This document shows, one piece after another, positions 40,664-50,752 of a stretch of DNA of 64,000 bases. Source of the DNA: Candidatus Leptofilum proximum. GTDB taxonomy: Bacteria; Chloroflexota; Anaerolineae; Promineifilales; Promineifilaceae. The stretch covers positions 62,001 through 126,000 of the forward strand of contig JADJXK010000002.1 of NCBI GenBank assembly GCA_016710325.1. The letters are read 5' to 3'. Under the pieces are notes generated by a model. The model was not told the origin of the DNA and searched no databases. It saw nothing but the letters and a program-made list of their open reading frames with translations. A program made the translations under genes and the position numbers. The first letter of the stretch is position 1. Every line of letters begins with the position of its first letter.

Positions 40664-43192
40664 ATGTCGTTTGAATGGCGCACGGATGAGGATGAGGGGT
40701 GGCCAGAAGAGGGTAAACCCAAACAGACGGCCGTTCCCCAACCATTTTTGCGCCGTCGCTGGCGGTTTTTGCTGGGGGTGCTGGTGGGCATAACGGCCGT
40801 CTGGCTGGCGGTGCAGTGGCAAATTAACCAGCGCGTGGCAACGGCCACAGCCGACGTGGAAACCGAGCTGCTGGCCACCCACAACTTTGTGCTGCAAACG
40901 GCCGTCTCGCGGGACGAAGACCTGTTCCGCGCCAACCTATCCGGGCGCAATCCGGGCTGGGGCGAGGTGCAAACAACCTTGCTCAACGAAGGGCTGCTGC
41001 TGGACCGGCCCATGCTGGGCTGGCAGCACCAACCAGCCGCGGATCGTCTCACCCGCGAAGACGTCACCTTTGTGGTCTCCCCCGACCTGCAAGCCGTCGA
41101 GCTGCTTTACCCCCAGGGGTATGCCATCACCCGGCCCGATGGCGTGACGAAAACGGTGACTTTGATGCAAACGGCCGTTTACCGGGCAGGTAACACCCGC
41201 TGGCTTTTCTCACCCCCGCTGGAAGATTTTTGGGGCGAATGGATGACCCAAAACGAAGGCGCGCTCAGCCTGGCCTTTCCGGAGCGAGATCAGGCAGTGG
41301 CGGCGCGTCTGGCGGTTGACCTGGCGGCCTTGCTGGAGCAGATGTGCACCGGGCTGGACGATCTCCAGTGTGGCTCGGACTTGCATGTCCATCTGCGCCT
41401 GGACAACGACCCCGAATCACTCATCGCCATCAATGACGTCGAAACGATCCTGAAATCTGGGCTGCGCCTGGAGCTGCCCACGCCCACGCTGGTTGGCCTG
41501 CCCACCGACGAGGCAAGCTACGATGTTTTGTACCGGGCGTATGGTGTCGAGCTGGCCACGGCCGTTCTGGCCCACCAGACGGAATACGATTGCTGCCGAC
41601 ACGAGCTGTTCTTCCGGGCGCTGCGCGATTACCAGCTGGCCCAGTTGGGCCTGCACGCCTGGCCGCTGAATGAAGTGATGTATGGCCAGATTCTGTCTGG
41701 CGGGTTTGATGGCAATATGCTGAGCCACTGGACGCGCCGTTGGGAAGAAGCGCCGCCGCAGTTCCTCCAGGTGTGGGTGGTGGAAGATCAGGACCCCATC
41801 TGGAAGCAGGTGTACATGCTGGTGGCATATTTGGGGGAGCAGGAAACGGCCGTTTCTCCCACCGAAATGATGCGTCTGATGAACCGCAACAGCTACCACG
41901 GCTGGATGAGCGAAGTTCTGCAGGGCAGTTACAACCAGGCGCTCTTTCCCACCCAGTTCCTACAGCACATTTACGACCAGAGCCAGGGAGACCAACAGGC
42001 CAAACCGCCTATTCCTTTGCCGGATGGCGCGATCACCGTGGTTTGTACAGACTTTCAATTTAGTGAAGACAGTCGTGTGTATGCCTATGATCTGGCGACA
42101 GAGCTGTGGCGAGAAAAACTTTCAGATCTGGAGCTGCCGCCCAGCGCCTACATTCACACCGAAGATGGCCACCATTTTGTTGTGAACGAGAGTAGCTATG
42201 AAGTCCCCCTGGTCACCAATAAGTACTATTTAGCCACAGAAGAACAGATCGTTTTCCTTGAAGAAACGGCCGTGGAGTTAGGTGAAGATCACTTTATCTA
42301 TTATGATTTTTTGATGCTCGAAACAGGCAGCAAACTGCTGCGCTACGAATATAACCAGGGAGACATCCAGTCCACCCTGCGCGCCCTTGACTGCCCCACT
42401 GCGGACTGCCCCGAATTCCAGGCATCGGGCTTTTTAACGTTTTCGCCGGATGGCGCACACGCCATCGAGCACATGCCTATCGGGGAAACGGAAGATTCAA
42501 TCGCGATTGTAGAATCGATGTTCGAAACCACTCTGGTATCGCTTGAGGGCGATCTCAGGCGGCCAATTGCCGAGAAGGGGATGGTTTATTGGCTAAGCAA
42601 CGAGCAATATGGATTTTTACAGGCGGCAGAAGATGGCTGGGTGTTTACAGCCGCAACCCTCACCGATCCCGTAATGCGGCCTTTCCTCTATGAGTCGGAC
42701 TTGGTAGCGGAATTAGATGGCGTTGACACCTTGTCTCTCAACAACGTCTATACGGTTCCCGGTTCCCAAAATCTGATTCTGCAGGCGCAGGCGCTGCCTG
42801 AGAATGAGACAACTTACTTGTTCCAGCTGCGGCCTACGGATGATCGGGCTTCGATTCAGCAGGTTGAACTGTTGTGGTCGGGAAGTTTTTCCTGGGTACG
42901 GGGCGCTTCGCCAGACGGCCGTTACCTGGTTCTTGCCGAGTCCAATTATACTTCCAGCAGCAACGAAACATCCTATCGTTTGTTGGATTTGGAAACCTTA
43001 GAACTCAGTGAACCCATCCTTTCTCGTGGCCTCTGGGCGGGTTACGGGATAAGTTGGTCGCCGGACGGGCAGTGGTTTGTGCAGAGCACCGAAAATTATC
43101 TGCTGCTGCACGCGCCAGCGTATGAGTATCAGTTTTACATTCCTTATGGACTGGGCGACTGCCTGCAAGTGCTCCTTTCAGTTGATGAATGA
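40664..43192 (+). CDS. large membrane-anchored propeller protein, tandem paralogue 2
   Basis: An 842-residue paralogue starting MSFEWRTDEDEGWPEEG at 40664 (GAGGTTAAAC just upstream). An open frame extends back to 40583, but that part lies in the IS and its target duplication, so it is not native. One helix (WRFLLGVLVGITAVWLAVQW) is followed by the unknown middle domain with the shared LPTPTLVGLPTDEASYDVLYRAYGVEL, and a C-terminal region with propeller blades (GASPDGRYLVLAESNYTSS, GISWSPDGQWFVQS). It is far closer to paralogue 3 than to paralogue 1 over its whole length. The three-gene array probably encodes surface-exposed sensors or adhesins; nothing shows which. Confidence 0.72.
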   Translation: MSFEWRTDEDEGWPEEGKPKQTAVPQPFLRRRWRFLLGVLVGITAVWLAVQWQINQRVATATADVETELLATHNFVLQTAVSRDEDLFRANLSGRNPGWGEVQTTLLNEGLLLDRPMLGWQHQPAADRLTREDVTFVVSPDLQAVELLYPQGYAITRPDGVTKTVTLMQTAVYRAGNTRWLFSPPLEDFWGEWMTQNEGALSLAFPERDQAVAARLAVDLAALLEQMCTGLDDLQCGSDLHVHLRLDNDPESLIAINDVETILKSGLRLELPTPTLVGLPTDEASYDVLYRAYGVELATAVLAHQTEYDCCRHELFFRALRDYQLAQLGLHAWPLNEVMYGQILSGGFDGNMLSHWTRRWEEAPPQFLQVWVVEDQDPIWKQVYMLVAYLGEQETAVSPTEMMRLMNRNSYHGWMSEVLQGSYNQALFPTQFLQHIYDQSQGDQQAKPPIPLPDGAITVVCTDFQFSEDSRVYAYDLATELWREKLSDLELPPSAYIHTEDGHHFVVNESSYEVPLVTNKYYLATEEQIVFLEETAVELGEDHFIYYDFLMLETGSKLLRYEYNQGDIQSTLRALDCPTADCPEFQASGFLTFSPDGAHAIEHMPIGETEDSIAIVESMFETTLVSLEGDLRRPIAEKGMVYWLSNEQYGFLQAAEDGWVFTAATLTDPVMRPFLYESDLVAELDGVDTLSLNNVYTVPGSQNLILQAQALPENETTYLFQLRPTDDRASIQQVELLWSGSFSWVRGASPDGRYLVLAESNYTSSSNETSYRLLDLETLELSEPILSRGLWAGYGISWSPDGQWFVQSTENYLLLHAPAYEYQFYIPYGLGDCLQVLLSVDE

Positions 43193-43225
43193 GTTGGTGA
43201 TGGATTAATTGAGCCGAGGTAGACA

Positions 43226-45772
43226 ATGTCCTTCGAATGGCGCACAGAAGAGGAGAGCGGTTGGCAAGAAGGCGCCAGGCCGGACGACACGGCCGTTTCC
43301 CAACCCTTTTGGCGGCGGCGCTGGCGTTTTTTGCTGGGCGTGCTGCTGGGAATAACGGCCGTCTGGCTGGTGGTGCAGTGGCAAATTAGCCAGCGCGTGC
43401 AATCCGCCACGGCCACCCTGGAAGATGAACTGCTGGCCACGCATAACTTTGTGTTGCAAACGGCCGTGCGCCAGGATGAAACTCTCTTCCGCGCCAACCT
43501 CTCCGGGCGTGATCCGGCCTGGACCGAAGCCCAAAAAACGCTGCTCGATGAAGGGCTGCTGCTGGGGCGGCCCATGCTGAGCTGGCAGCACCAACCGGCT
43601 GCCGCCCGGCTGACACCCGATGAAGTCACTTTTGTTCTTGACCCCGACTTGCTGGGGGCCGAGCTGCTTTATCCGCAAACGTATGCTATCCAGACAACGC
43701 CGGGCGTGACCACCACGTTTACCTTGCAGCAAACGGCCGTTTACCGGCAGGGCAGCAGTCGCTGGCTCTATTCCCCGCCCGATGCGGATTTTTGGGGCGA
43801 GTGGACCATCTGGCCGGGCCACCACCTCACGCTGGCCTACCCGGGTCGGGATACCGCCGTGGCGCAGCGCCTGGGCCAGGACCTCGATGCCTTGCTGGGT
43901 CAGATGTGTACCGCGCTGGCCGATTTAAACTGTCCCACCCGCCTCCGCGTCAACTTGCGGTTGGATACCGATCCTGACTCGCTGCTGGCCCTCAACGACC
44001 CAAACGCCATGATGCAGGGCGGGCTGCGCCTGGAGCTGCCCACGCCCACTCTGGTTGGCCTGCCCACCGATGAGGCCAGCTATGACTTATTGGTCCGGGC
44101 ATATGGCGTGCAGCTGGCAACGGCCGTCCTCACCCACCAAACCGCCTACGACTGCTGCCGTCACCCGTTTTTCTTCCACGCTTTGCTTGACTACCAGCTG
44201 GCGCAACTCGATCTACAGCCCTGGCCGCTGACGGAAGCATCGTACAGCCACATGCTGGCCTTGAACGTCGATGGCGACCTGACGCGTTACTGGAACCGGC
44301 GTTGGTCAGCAGCCCAGCCGCAGACGCTGCAAGTTTGGGTGGTGGAAGACCCCAACCTGATCTGGCAGCAGGTGTACATGCTGGTGGAATTTTTGGCGGA
44401 GCAGGAAGCGGCCGTTTCCCCCTCCGCAATGATGCGTTTCCTGGACAGCAGCGGCTACGACCTCTGGCTGGCCGAGGTCTTGGGGCGCAGCTACGAAGAG
44501 TCTGAGTTGAAGACCCGCTTCCTGGCCTACGTTTACGAACAATCCCACGCCGGGCAGGCCGCCGCGCCGCCCATTCCTCTGCCGGAAGGCACTATTACCG
44601 TCGTCTGCTACAATTTCGCCGAGCGGCCGGGCGGCAAGGTGTATGACTACGATCTGGCCGGGGATACCTGGACGGAGCGGTTTGCCGGTTCTTTTACCGA
44701 TGCCCACATCCGCACCATGGATGGGCAGCACTTTATCGTGACCGAATTTGGCTATAAAGAACCGTATAACAGCTACAAAGTGTCCCTGGTAACCGAGGAT
44801 GGTGGCGTCCAGCTCCTGGAAGATGTGGAAATCATCGCCCAAAACGAGCATTGGATCGACTACGCATTTGTGGATGAAACGGCCGCTTACCTGCTGCGCT
44901 CTGAACACGTCGAGGGCGAATTCAGCACCCACTTACAGCCCACCGACTGTGCCACGGGCGATTGTCCGCCGGTACCCATCCATGGCTGGCCGCTTTTTTC
45001 ACCCAACCAGGAACACCTCATCGTCCGTGTGCCGCCCAGTGCGCTGACAAATATTGGGGACAACGTACCCTATGAGCTGCAACATGTGCTTTACCTGATG
45101 ACCCCAGATGGCCAGGAACGTCGTCTGTTCGGGCGGGGTGGGTTGCCCTTCTGGCTAAACGATGAGACCTTTGCCTTTCAGCAAATGAGTAAAGAAGGCT
45201 GGGAGCTGGTCATTGGTCGTGCTTCTGGCGGGTCCCCGCATTTTTTGCTGAGCCAGGCTGATGTCCTGCTTGAGTTTCCTGCCGACGATCGTCCCGACGG
45301 GCTCTTCCTGAATCAGGTGGTCGTGAACCCGGTTGATTCACAGGAACTGCTGCTCCAGCTGCGCCGGGCTGAGGCTCACGAAGGGTACATCGGGTACGGG
45401 CCAAACACACCGAGCTATTTGTTCAAAGTCACGCTAACGGCCGATTTCACCGCCGTCGAGCAAATTAAGCTGCTGCGCCAGGATTCGTTCACCGGACCAA
45501 TTTCGTTTGCGGCAGACGGCCGTTACATTCGCCAGGGTGATTACGGCTACAGCACCACAGATATGACCTGGTACTTTTTAAACCCAGACAGTGGCGAGCC
45601 GGAATATGCCTTTGCCAGCATCGACAGGCTGGCCGAATCAGCCGATGGCCAGTGGCATATACAGTACCATCCAAACTTCCTTATGCTTCATGCACCGGCG
45701 CACAATTACCAATACTTCATCCCGCATAACCTGGGCGAGTGCCAGCAAGTCATCTTGTCATCGGCTGAATGA
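43226..45772 (+). CDS. large membrane-anchored propeller protein, tandem paralogue 3
   Basis: An 848-residue paralogue, 33 nt after paralogue 2, with the same order: MSFEWRTEEESGWQEGA, one helix (WRFLLGVLLGITAVWLVVQW), the middle domain with LPTPTLVGLPTDEASYDLLVRA, and propeller-like C-terminal repeats. The upstream signal GAGGTAGACAATG matches that of paralogue 2. The N-terminal 400 residues are nearly alignable without gaps to paralogue 2, while the C-terminal propeller has drifted more, as if the outer face is under diversifying change. Function unknown. Confidence 0.72.
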   Translation: MSFEWRTEEESGWQEGARPDDTAVSQPFWRRRWRFLLGVLLGITAVWLVVQWQISQRVQSATATLEDELLATHNFVLQTAVRQDETLFRANLSGRDPAWTEAQKTLLDEGLLLGRPMLSWQHQPAAARLTPDEVTFVLDPDLLGAELLYPQTYAIQTTPGVTTTFTLQQTAVYRQGSSRWLYSPPDADFWGEWTIWPGHHLTLAYPGRDTAVAQRLGQDLDALLGQMCTALADLNCPTRLRVNLRLDTDPDSLLALNDPNAMMQGGLRLELPTPTLVGLPTDEASYDLLVRAYGVQLATAVLTHQTAYDCCRHPFFFHALLDYQLAQLDLQPWPLTEASYSHMLALNVDGDLTRYWNRRWSAAQPQTLQVWVVEDPNLIWQQVYMLVEFLAEQEAAVSPSAMMRFLDSSGYDLWLAEVLGRSYEESELKTRFLAYVYEQSHAGQAAAPPIPLPEGTITVVCYNFAERPGGKVYDYDLAGDTWTERFAGSFTDAHIRTMDGQHFIVTEFGYKEPYNSYKVSLVTEDGGVQLLEDVEIIAQNEHWIDYAFVDETAAYLLRSEHVEGEFSTHLQPTDCATGDCPPVPIHGWPLFSPNQEHLIVRVPPSALTNIGDNVPYELQHVLYLMTPDGQERRLFGRGGLPFWLNDETFAFQQMSKEGWELVIGRASGGSPHFLLSQADVLLEFPADDRPDGLFLNQVVVNPVDSQELLLQLRRAEAHEGYIGYGPNTPSYLFKVTLTADFTAVEQIKLLRQDSFTGPISFAADGRYIRQGDYGYSTTDMTWYFLNPDSGEPEYAFASIDRLAESADGQWHIQYHPNFLMLHAPAHNYQYFIPHNLGECQQVILSSAE

Positions 45773-45790
45773 GGTGGATAATTCCGTTTG

Positions 45791-45856
45791 AAGTGATGAG
45801 TGAAAAGTGAAACGAAGATGAAGATTCACTTTTCACTTTTTACTTTTAACTACTGA
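45791..45856. repeat. snap-back hairpin, family D
   Basis: AGTGATGAGTGAAAAGTGAA words pair with TTCACTTTTCACTTTTTACT words. It lies between the third paralogue and the cyclophilin gene. Confidence 0.8.
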
Positions 45857-45885
45857 CTATTTCACAAAACAGGAGAAGCAACAAA

Positions 45886-46635
<750 letters not shown>

Positions 46636-46798
46636 GGCGGGTTTCTCCCAGATTATTCAAAATTTGAATCTCCAGTTGACCTGACAGGTTTCTGTTGACC
46701 TAACCTTGTCCGGTCATTTGAAAATCAAGTCCCTTTGCTCAAGGAAACCTTTCCAGCCATCGGCTCTGATAGCTGGATAAAACCTATCTGCTATCTGT

Positions 46799-48364
46799 AT
46801 GGAAAACAATTTAGAGAAAATTTGTAACGGAAGGTGGCGCTGCAGCGTTGTCTACTTGCTAGGGTTGAACCTGGTTCGCGCTGCTGTTCAGATTTATCTG
46901 TTTCAACGAGGTTTTATCAGCGTTTCGGCTGACGAGTTTGCCAGGGGTATTCTTGCGGCAAAGTGGGCACAAGCGCCCACAATCGATTTATTGGCGGATA
47001 TTCAAGGAACCTGGCTCCCATTTGAAAAATATTTGAATGGTCTTTTCTTGCTTGTCTGGCCCAATGAAATCATTACCCCGCGCGTTACGGTATTTATTGC
47101 CTCCTGTATTCTGGTTTTCCTCATTTACTATTTGACTAATTATCTCTTTGCCAGCCAAACGGCCGCTGTTGCCAGCACGCTCTTTATATCCTTTCAACCC
47201 TGGTTTGTGTGGATGAGCGGCACCCCCATGCTGGAAATGTACTATTTTGCGCTCTTTTTTGCTGGACTGCTCTTTCTACTCATGTGGCTAAAAGAACAGT
47301 GCCGTAGTTACTGGTTTTGGGCAGGCCTGTGCTTTTTACTCTCCAGCGGCTTCCATGTGCAAAGCTGGACGCTCATTAATCTGGTAAATTTGCTGACTTT
47401 GCCAATTCTATTCATTTTTCTCAGGCAGAGAGATTGGACGAATGTTCTGAAGTTAATTGGGTTCTATGTTTTGAGTAATGGGCTGATTCTCGCATTCAGT
47501 TTGTTTGAATTTCTGTATACCGGTGAGATGTTTGCCTTTTTAGCCAAGCATTCCTCGTACTCAAAATGGTATTACGATGGATATAATGTACCCGTTCGGG
47601 ATAAGTTTTTGTATTATCCGCGGTTAGTGTGGCACAATGCGAATACGGCCGTTTGGGTTGGTCTGGTCATTGGCCTTGTCTTCTTAGCCCGTGCCAAAGA
47701 ACGCCATTGGGCCATTTCCCCCCTGTTGTTGGCGTTGGCTGGCTTGCTGTTGAACAGCGTGATGAACATTTTTTCTGGTCCTCCATCGGCTGCGCCGGAT
47801 CGTTACTCCTTGTTCCACATCATTATTTTCTCACTTTACGTTGGCTATGGATTCGCCAGGCTTATAACGTTTACGGCCGTGTCATGGCCGAAACTTACTC
47901 AGTATGCGGTCAGACTGGTTGCTGCACTTGTGTTGGCTTATGGGCTCTGGTGGGGAGTAGAGCGCATCCCAAACTATCCCCAAGGGATGTCGCGCGATAC
48001 CGTGGATGTTGGCGAAACTGTAGACGCGCTGCTAACCACAAACCCCGGCGTTTTTATGGTCGAATTGCGCTATTGGGACTATTTAAGCGTGGAGTTGGCT
48101 TCGAATCATTTTGATGATGTGGTGTATGATCGGCTAAGGGATATACGTAATAGAGATTTGCCTTCTATCTTTGCTCAAGATGAGGCAAAATTGTGCCAAG
48201 ATTTGGCTGTATACCCTGACCTAAGGTACGTGTTGCTCTTGGATGAAGTGTCAAAAGCGCGCGCAGAAGAAATAGCTTACCTGGCAAATGTGCAGGAGGT
48301 TGGCCGCTGGACTATTTACCAGGTGATTCCAGAGCAAAGCCCAGCAATGGCCGGTTGCAATTAA
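46799..48364 (+). CDS. GT-C type integral membrane glycosyltransferase (PMT/ArnT-like)
   Basis: A 521-residue protein with about ten hydrophobic helices between residues 17 and 400 and a soluble tail. The first extracytoplasmic loop has an acidic pair (SADEFARGILAAKWAQAP), as in lipid-phosphate-sugar-dependent glycosyltransferases. Members move sugars onto proteins or lipids outside the membrane. The gene is A+T-richer than its neighbours with few octamers, which may mean transfer. The tail (VGETVDALLTTNPGVFMVELR, DLRYVLLLDEV) resembles the soluble end of related transferases. The start lacks a good ribosome-binding site. A methyltransferase gene follows 24 nt later. Confidence 0.72.
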   Translation: MENNLEKICNGRWRCSVVYLLGLNLVRAAVQIYLFQRGFISVSADEFARGILAAKWAQAPTIDLLADIQGTWLPFEKYLNGLFLLVWPNEIITPRVTVFIASCILVFLIYYLTNYLFASQTAAVASTLFISFQPWFVWMSGTPMLEMYYFALFFAGLLFLLMWLKEQCRSYWFWAGLCFLLSSGFHVQSWTLINLVNLLTLPILFIFLRQRDWTNVLKLIGFYVLSNGLILAFSLFEFLYTGEMFAFLAKHSSYSKWYYDGYNVPVRDKFLYYPRLVWHNANTAVWVGLVIGLVFLARAKERHWAISPLLLALAGLLLNSVMNIFSGPPSAAPDRYSLFHIIIFSLYVGYGFARLITFTAVSWPKLTQYAVRLVAALVLAYGLWWGVERIPNYPQGMSRDTVDVGETVDALLTTNPGVFMVELRYWDYLSVELASNHFDDVVYDRLRDIRNRDLPSIFAQDEAKLCQDLAVYPDLRYVLLLDEVSKARAEEIAYLANVQEVGRWTIYQVIPEQSPAMAGCN

Positions 48365-48388
48365 GTCATACAGTGAGAGGAACAAGGA

Positions 48389-49018
48389 ATGAGTATTAAC
48401 GTGCAGCAGGCGTATGATGCCTGGTCGGAGACATATGATGCGGATGAGAATCTAACGCGGGATCTGGATCGCACCGTGATGGTGCAATTATTGGCAGAAC
48501 GGCCGTTTAGCGCGGTACTGGAGGTTGGCTGCGGTACCGGTAAAAATACGCCGCTGCTTGCCGAGATTGGGGAAAGGGTTACGGCCGTTGACTTCTCCCC
48601 CGGTATGATTACCCAGGCCAAAGCCAAAATCACGGCGCCAAACGTCACCTTCCAGGTGGCCGACATCACCCAGCCCTGGTCCACCGCCGACGCCGCCTTC
48701 GACTTGATTACCTTTAACCTCATCCTGGAGCACATCGCTGATTTGTCCTTTGTGCTGGCCGAGGCCAGCCGGTCGCTGGCCGTAGGTGGCCAGCTGTTTA
48801 TCAGCGAGCTGCATCCCTTCAAGCAGTACCAGGGCTCCCAGGCGCGTTTTGTGCGGGACGATGCCACCACGCACATTCCCGCCTTCACCCACCACATCTC
48901 CGACTTTCTATCGGCGGCAGCGGCCAGCGGACTAAGCCTCACCACGCTGAACGAGTGGTGGCATGAGGCGGATGAAGGCAAACCGCCGCGTCTGGTTACC
49001 TTTTTGTTTCAAAAGTAA
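48389..49018 (+). CDS. class I SAM-dependent methyltransferase
   Basis: A 209-residue protein. Motif I is VLEVGCGTGKNTPLLAEIG, motif II (acidic loop) VTAVDFSPGMITQAKAKI, and the post-motifs ADITQPW and FDLITFNLILEHIADLSFVLAEASRSLAVGGQLFISEL follow. This is the Methyltransf_11/25 pattern, methylating small molecules or lipids. The N-terminal AYDAWSETYDADENLTRDLD is common in this group. GAGAGGAACAAGGA precedes the ATG. It may share a transcript with the upstream glycosyltransferase. Substrate unknown. Confidence 0.9.
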   Translation: MSINVQQAYDAWSETYDADENLTRDLDRTVMVQLLAERPFSAVLEVGCGTGKNTPLLAEIGERVTAVDFSPGMITQAKAKITAPNVTFQVADITQPWSTADAAFDLITFNLILEHIADLSFVLAEASRSLAVGGQLFISELHPFKQYQGSQARFVRDDATTHIPAFTHHISDFLSAAAASGLSLTTLNEWWHEADEGKPPRLVTFLFQK

Positions 49019-49031
49019 GAGTATCATTCGG

Positions 49032-49078
49032 GAAACGTGAAGCGTAAAACGTGAGAAAAGCACGTTTCACGTTTCACT
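49032..49078. repeat. snap-back hairpin, family B
   Basis: GAAACGTGAAGCGTAAAACG pairs with CACGTTTCACGTTTCACTTT around AGAAAAG. It lies downstream of the methyltransferase. Confidence 0.8.
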
Positions 49079-49168
49079 TTCCTTGCGACAATCCTCACCC
49101 ACTATTTGTGACAAAAATCTGGCAGAATTCTTTGCAAATCTATGCAAATCTGTGTTAACCTTGGCGCC

Positions 49169-49528
49169 ATGAAGCTGTGGTTTATTCTGGGTGTTTTCTT
49201 TTTGGGTACGGCCGTTCTCGGCATCGTCCTCCCCTTGCTCCCCACAACGCCCCTGGTGCTGCTCTCGGCGGGCTGCTTTGCCAAATCCTCCCCCAAAACC
49301 TACAACTGGCTGCTGGAAAGTGATCAGTTTGGCCCCGTCATCAAAAATTGGGAAGCCAACCGCTGCATCCCCCGGCGGGCCAAAACAATCGCCCTTTCGA
49401 TGATTATCCTTGTTGGCGGCTCATCGGTGCTCTTTTTTGTACCGCTGGGCTGGCCCAAGTTCGCCGCCCTGGCGCTGCTGGCCTGGGGCGTCTGGTACGT
49501 CTGGCGCATCCCCACCTGCGCCAGTTGA
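49169..49528 (+). CDS. YbaN/DUF454-family inner membrane protein
   Basis: A 119-residue protein from the ATG at 49169. The family pattern is clear: LGTAVLGIVLPLLPTTPLVL, then AGCFAKSSPKTYNWLLESDQFGPVIKNWEANRCIPRRAK, then two helices (TIALSMIILVGGSSVLFFVPL, FAALALLAWGVWYVWRI). The biochemical role of DUF454 is unknown. Nine upstream in-frame codons to 49142 come from a spacer word (GCAAATCTATGCAAATCTGT) and are probably not translated. Confidence 0.9.
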   Translation: MKLWFILGVFFLGTAVLGIVLPLLPTTPLVLLSAGCFAKSSPKTYNWLLESDQFGPVIKNWEANRCIPRRAKTIALSMIILVGGSSVLFFVPLGWPKFAALALLAWGVWYVWRIPTCAS

Positions 49529-49657
49529 TCTTGCTTACAATCATTTATTTACTCTCTTACTCCAACCAATTCAAATTGCCCAACTACGGAATCCCCACTA
49601 TACTTTTTCCCGTTCCTTGTCTGAAAAACATTACTCGAAACTTTAAAGAGGCTGGTT

Positions 49658-50341
49658 ATGAGAGAGTATCGACATATTTTGATGAGGGGGGAGATTTCGA
49701 GCGGTAGAATTTATGTGCCGCAACACTCTGAAGGTGAATTAAAAGGCAATTTAGGTCTTGTTCAAGATAGAGCATTTAACATTTTCCTTTCAGATGGCAC
49801 CTTAGTAAAGCGGAATGCAAAGCTTCAGAAAACTAAGGGGAAAGCTGGACTTCGCCTAAATTGTGGACAAGATACATTTAAGAATTGCACGAGCGGTACC
49901 CCCATTTTTTTAAGTTTAAGACCTGACAATGACATTGAAATAAAAATTCAAACTAATATAGATAGGCTTATTTCAGATGAGGAATTGGACAAAGAATGTG
50001 GGCAGTTGCTAGAGAATCCCCGATTAGGAAATTATTGGCAAGCCGTTAATCTAGCATGCACCTTGCTTGAGTCTAGAATTCGAGCAAAATCTGGTGCTCC
50101 AAAAAATGTGTATGGTTATAAGCTGATCGATTATGCGCTTCACCCTCAAAATGGAAAGCTTATTTGTCGTGATCATAGTGGGGAACAAGATGGTATTTTT
50201 CAGCTTTGTTCCGGTGTGATGAAAGCTTATAGAAATCCAAACGCCCATCAAAAATCTGCAATCCCACGTGATAAAGTTAGGAAAATTGTTGGTATTGTAG
50301 ATTTATTGCTTGAAGAGATTGAAGAATCTACATTGAGATAA
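49658..50341 (+). CDS. TIGR02391/Ymh-like protein with HEPN-type RxxxxH motif
   Basis: A 227-residue protein. The N-terminal 100 residues are beta-rich and unrecognised (GEISSGRIYVPQHSEGELKG). The C-terminal 120 residues follow the TIGR02391 (Hypoth_Ymh) pattern: a helix with LLESRIRAKSGAP, then YKLIDYALHPQNGKLI, then GIFQLCSGVMKAYRNPNAHQ and a final helix. RNPNAH is an R-x4-H motif like that of HEPN ribonucleases, which serve as toxins or defence effectors. The gene is clearly A+T-richer than its surroundings and has no octamer, so it was probably acquired. GAGG lies about 7 nt before the ATG. It stands alone, with no antitoxin-like neighbour. RNase activity is an inference. Confidence 0.7.
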   Translation: MREYRHILMRGEISSGRIYVPQHSEGELKGNLGLVQDRAFNIFLSDGTLVKRNAKLQKTKGKAGLRLNCGQDTFKNCTSGTPIFLSLRPDNDIEIKIQTNIDRLISDEELDKECGQLLENPRLGNYWQAVNLACTLLESRIRAKSGAPKNVYGYKLIDYALHPQNGKLICRDHSGEQDGIFQLCSGVMKAYRNPNAHQKSAIPRDKVRKIVGIVDLLLEEIEESTLR

Positions 50342-50375
50342 GCGTTGAGGATTAGCTCTCAAATGAAAGTTTCAA

Positions 50376-50403
50376 TTGCCGGCATTTTTCACTGTGCTAT
50401 ACT
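50376..50403 (+). promoter_or_regulatory. sigma-70-type promoter of the second T-box/valS transcript
   Basis: -35 TTGCCG (50376-50381), a 16-nt spacer and -10 TATACT (50398-50403). The predicted start near 50410 gives a complete T-box leader. Confidence 0.7.
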
Positions 50404-50409
50404 CCCGCC

Positions 50410-50735
50410 CAGTTAAAAACAAAAAGATGATGAATGGGAGTAGTAAGAAACGCCCCCACGAGAGAGCCAGAGCAGTTGTTGGTGTGAGCTTTGGTGGATA
50501 CGGCCGTTTCCCAAGTCGCCCAGGAGTTGTGACACTGAACTAAAGTAAGTGCCACCGGGAAAGCCCGTTAACGCTTAGCTGAGTGCCGTTTCCGGTAATC
50601 CGAAAACGGTAATCCGTAATCAGTTTTTACCGATTACTGCTTACCGACCACCGATTACCGAAAAAACGGAACCAAGGTGGTACCGCGTGAGAACCCAAGC
50701 TCTCGTCCTTGAAGATTAGGACGAGAGCTTTTTGT
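50410..50735 (+). ncRNA. T-box riboswitch leader of the bacterial-type valS
   Basis: Stem I features are GGGAGTAGTA (near 50435), AGAGAGCCAG (50461-50470) and GGTGTGAGC. The candidate specifier GUC (50515-50517) is in CAAGTCGCCC, the same word as in the other valS leader. Stem II/III is marked by CCACCGGGAAAGCCCGTTAACG. The T-box core ACCAAGGTGGTACCGCG spans 50671-50687. The terminator has a perfect 13-bp stem (50697-50709 with 50718-50730) followed by a T-run. The UGGU bulge fits tRNA-Val. A family C hairpin is inserted in the loop of the stem CCGTTT/AAACGG just before the T-box core. Low Val-tRNA charging would increase valS read-through. Confidence 0.95.
50591..50661. repeat. family C hairpin inside the second valS T-box
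   Basis: CGGTAAT/CCGTAAT words pair with CGATTAC/GCTTACC words around AGTTTTT near 50622. It forms the tip of the last stem before the antiterminator. Confidence 0.85.
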
Positions 50736-50752
50736 TTTTAAAACCGGTGACG

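Noticed and set aside
49102..49168. tRNA or small RNA gene in the words before the DUF454 gene
   Set aside because: The GCAAATCT words are spacer-type repeats and no cloverleaf can be drawn; I found no tRNA gene anywhere in the window.
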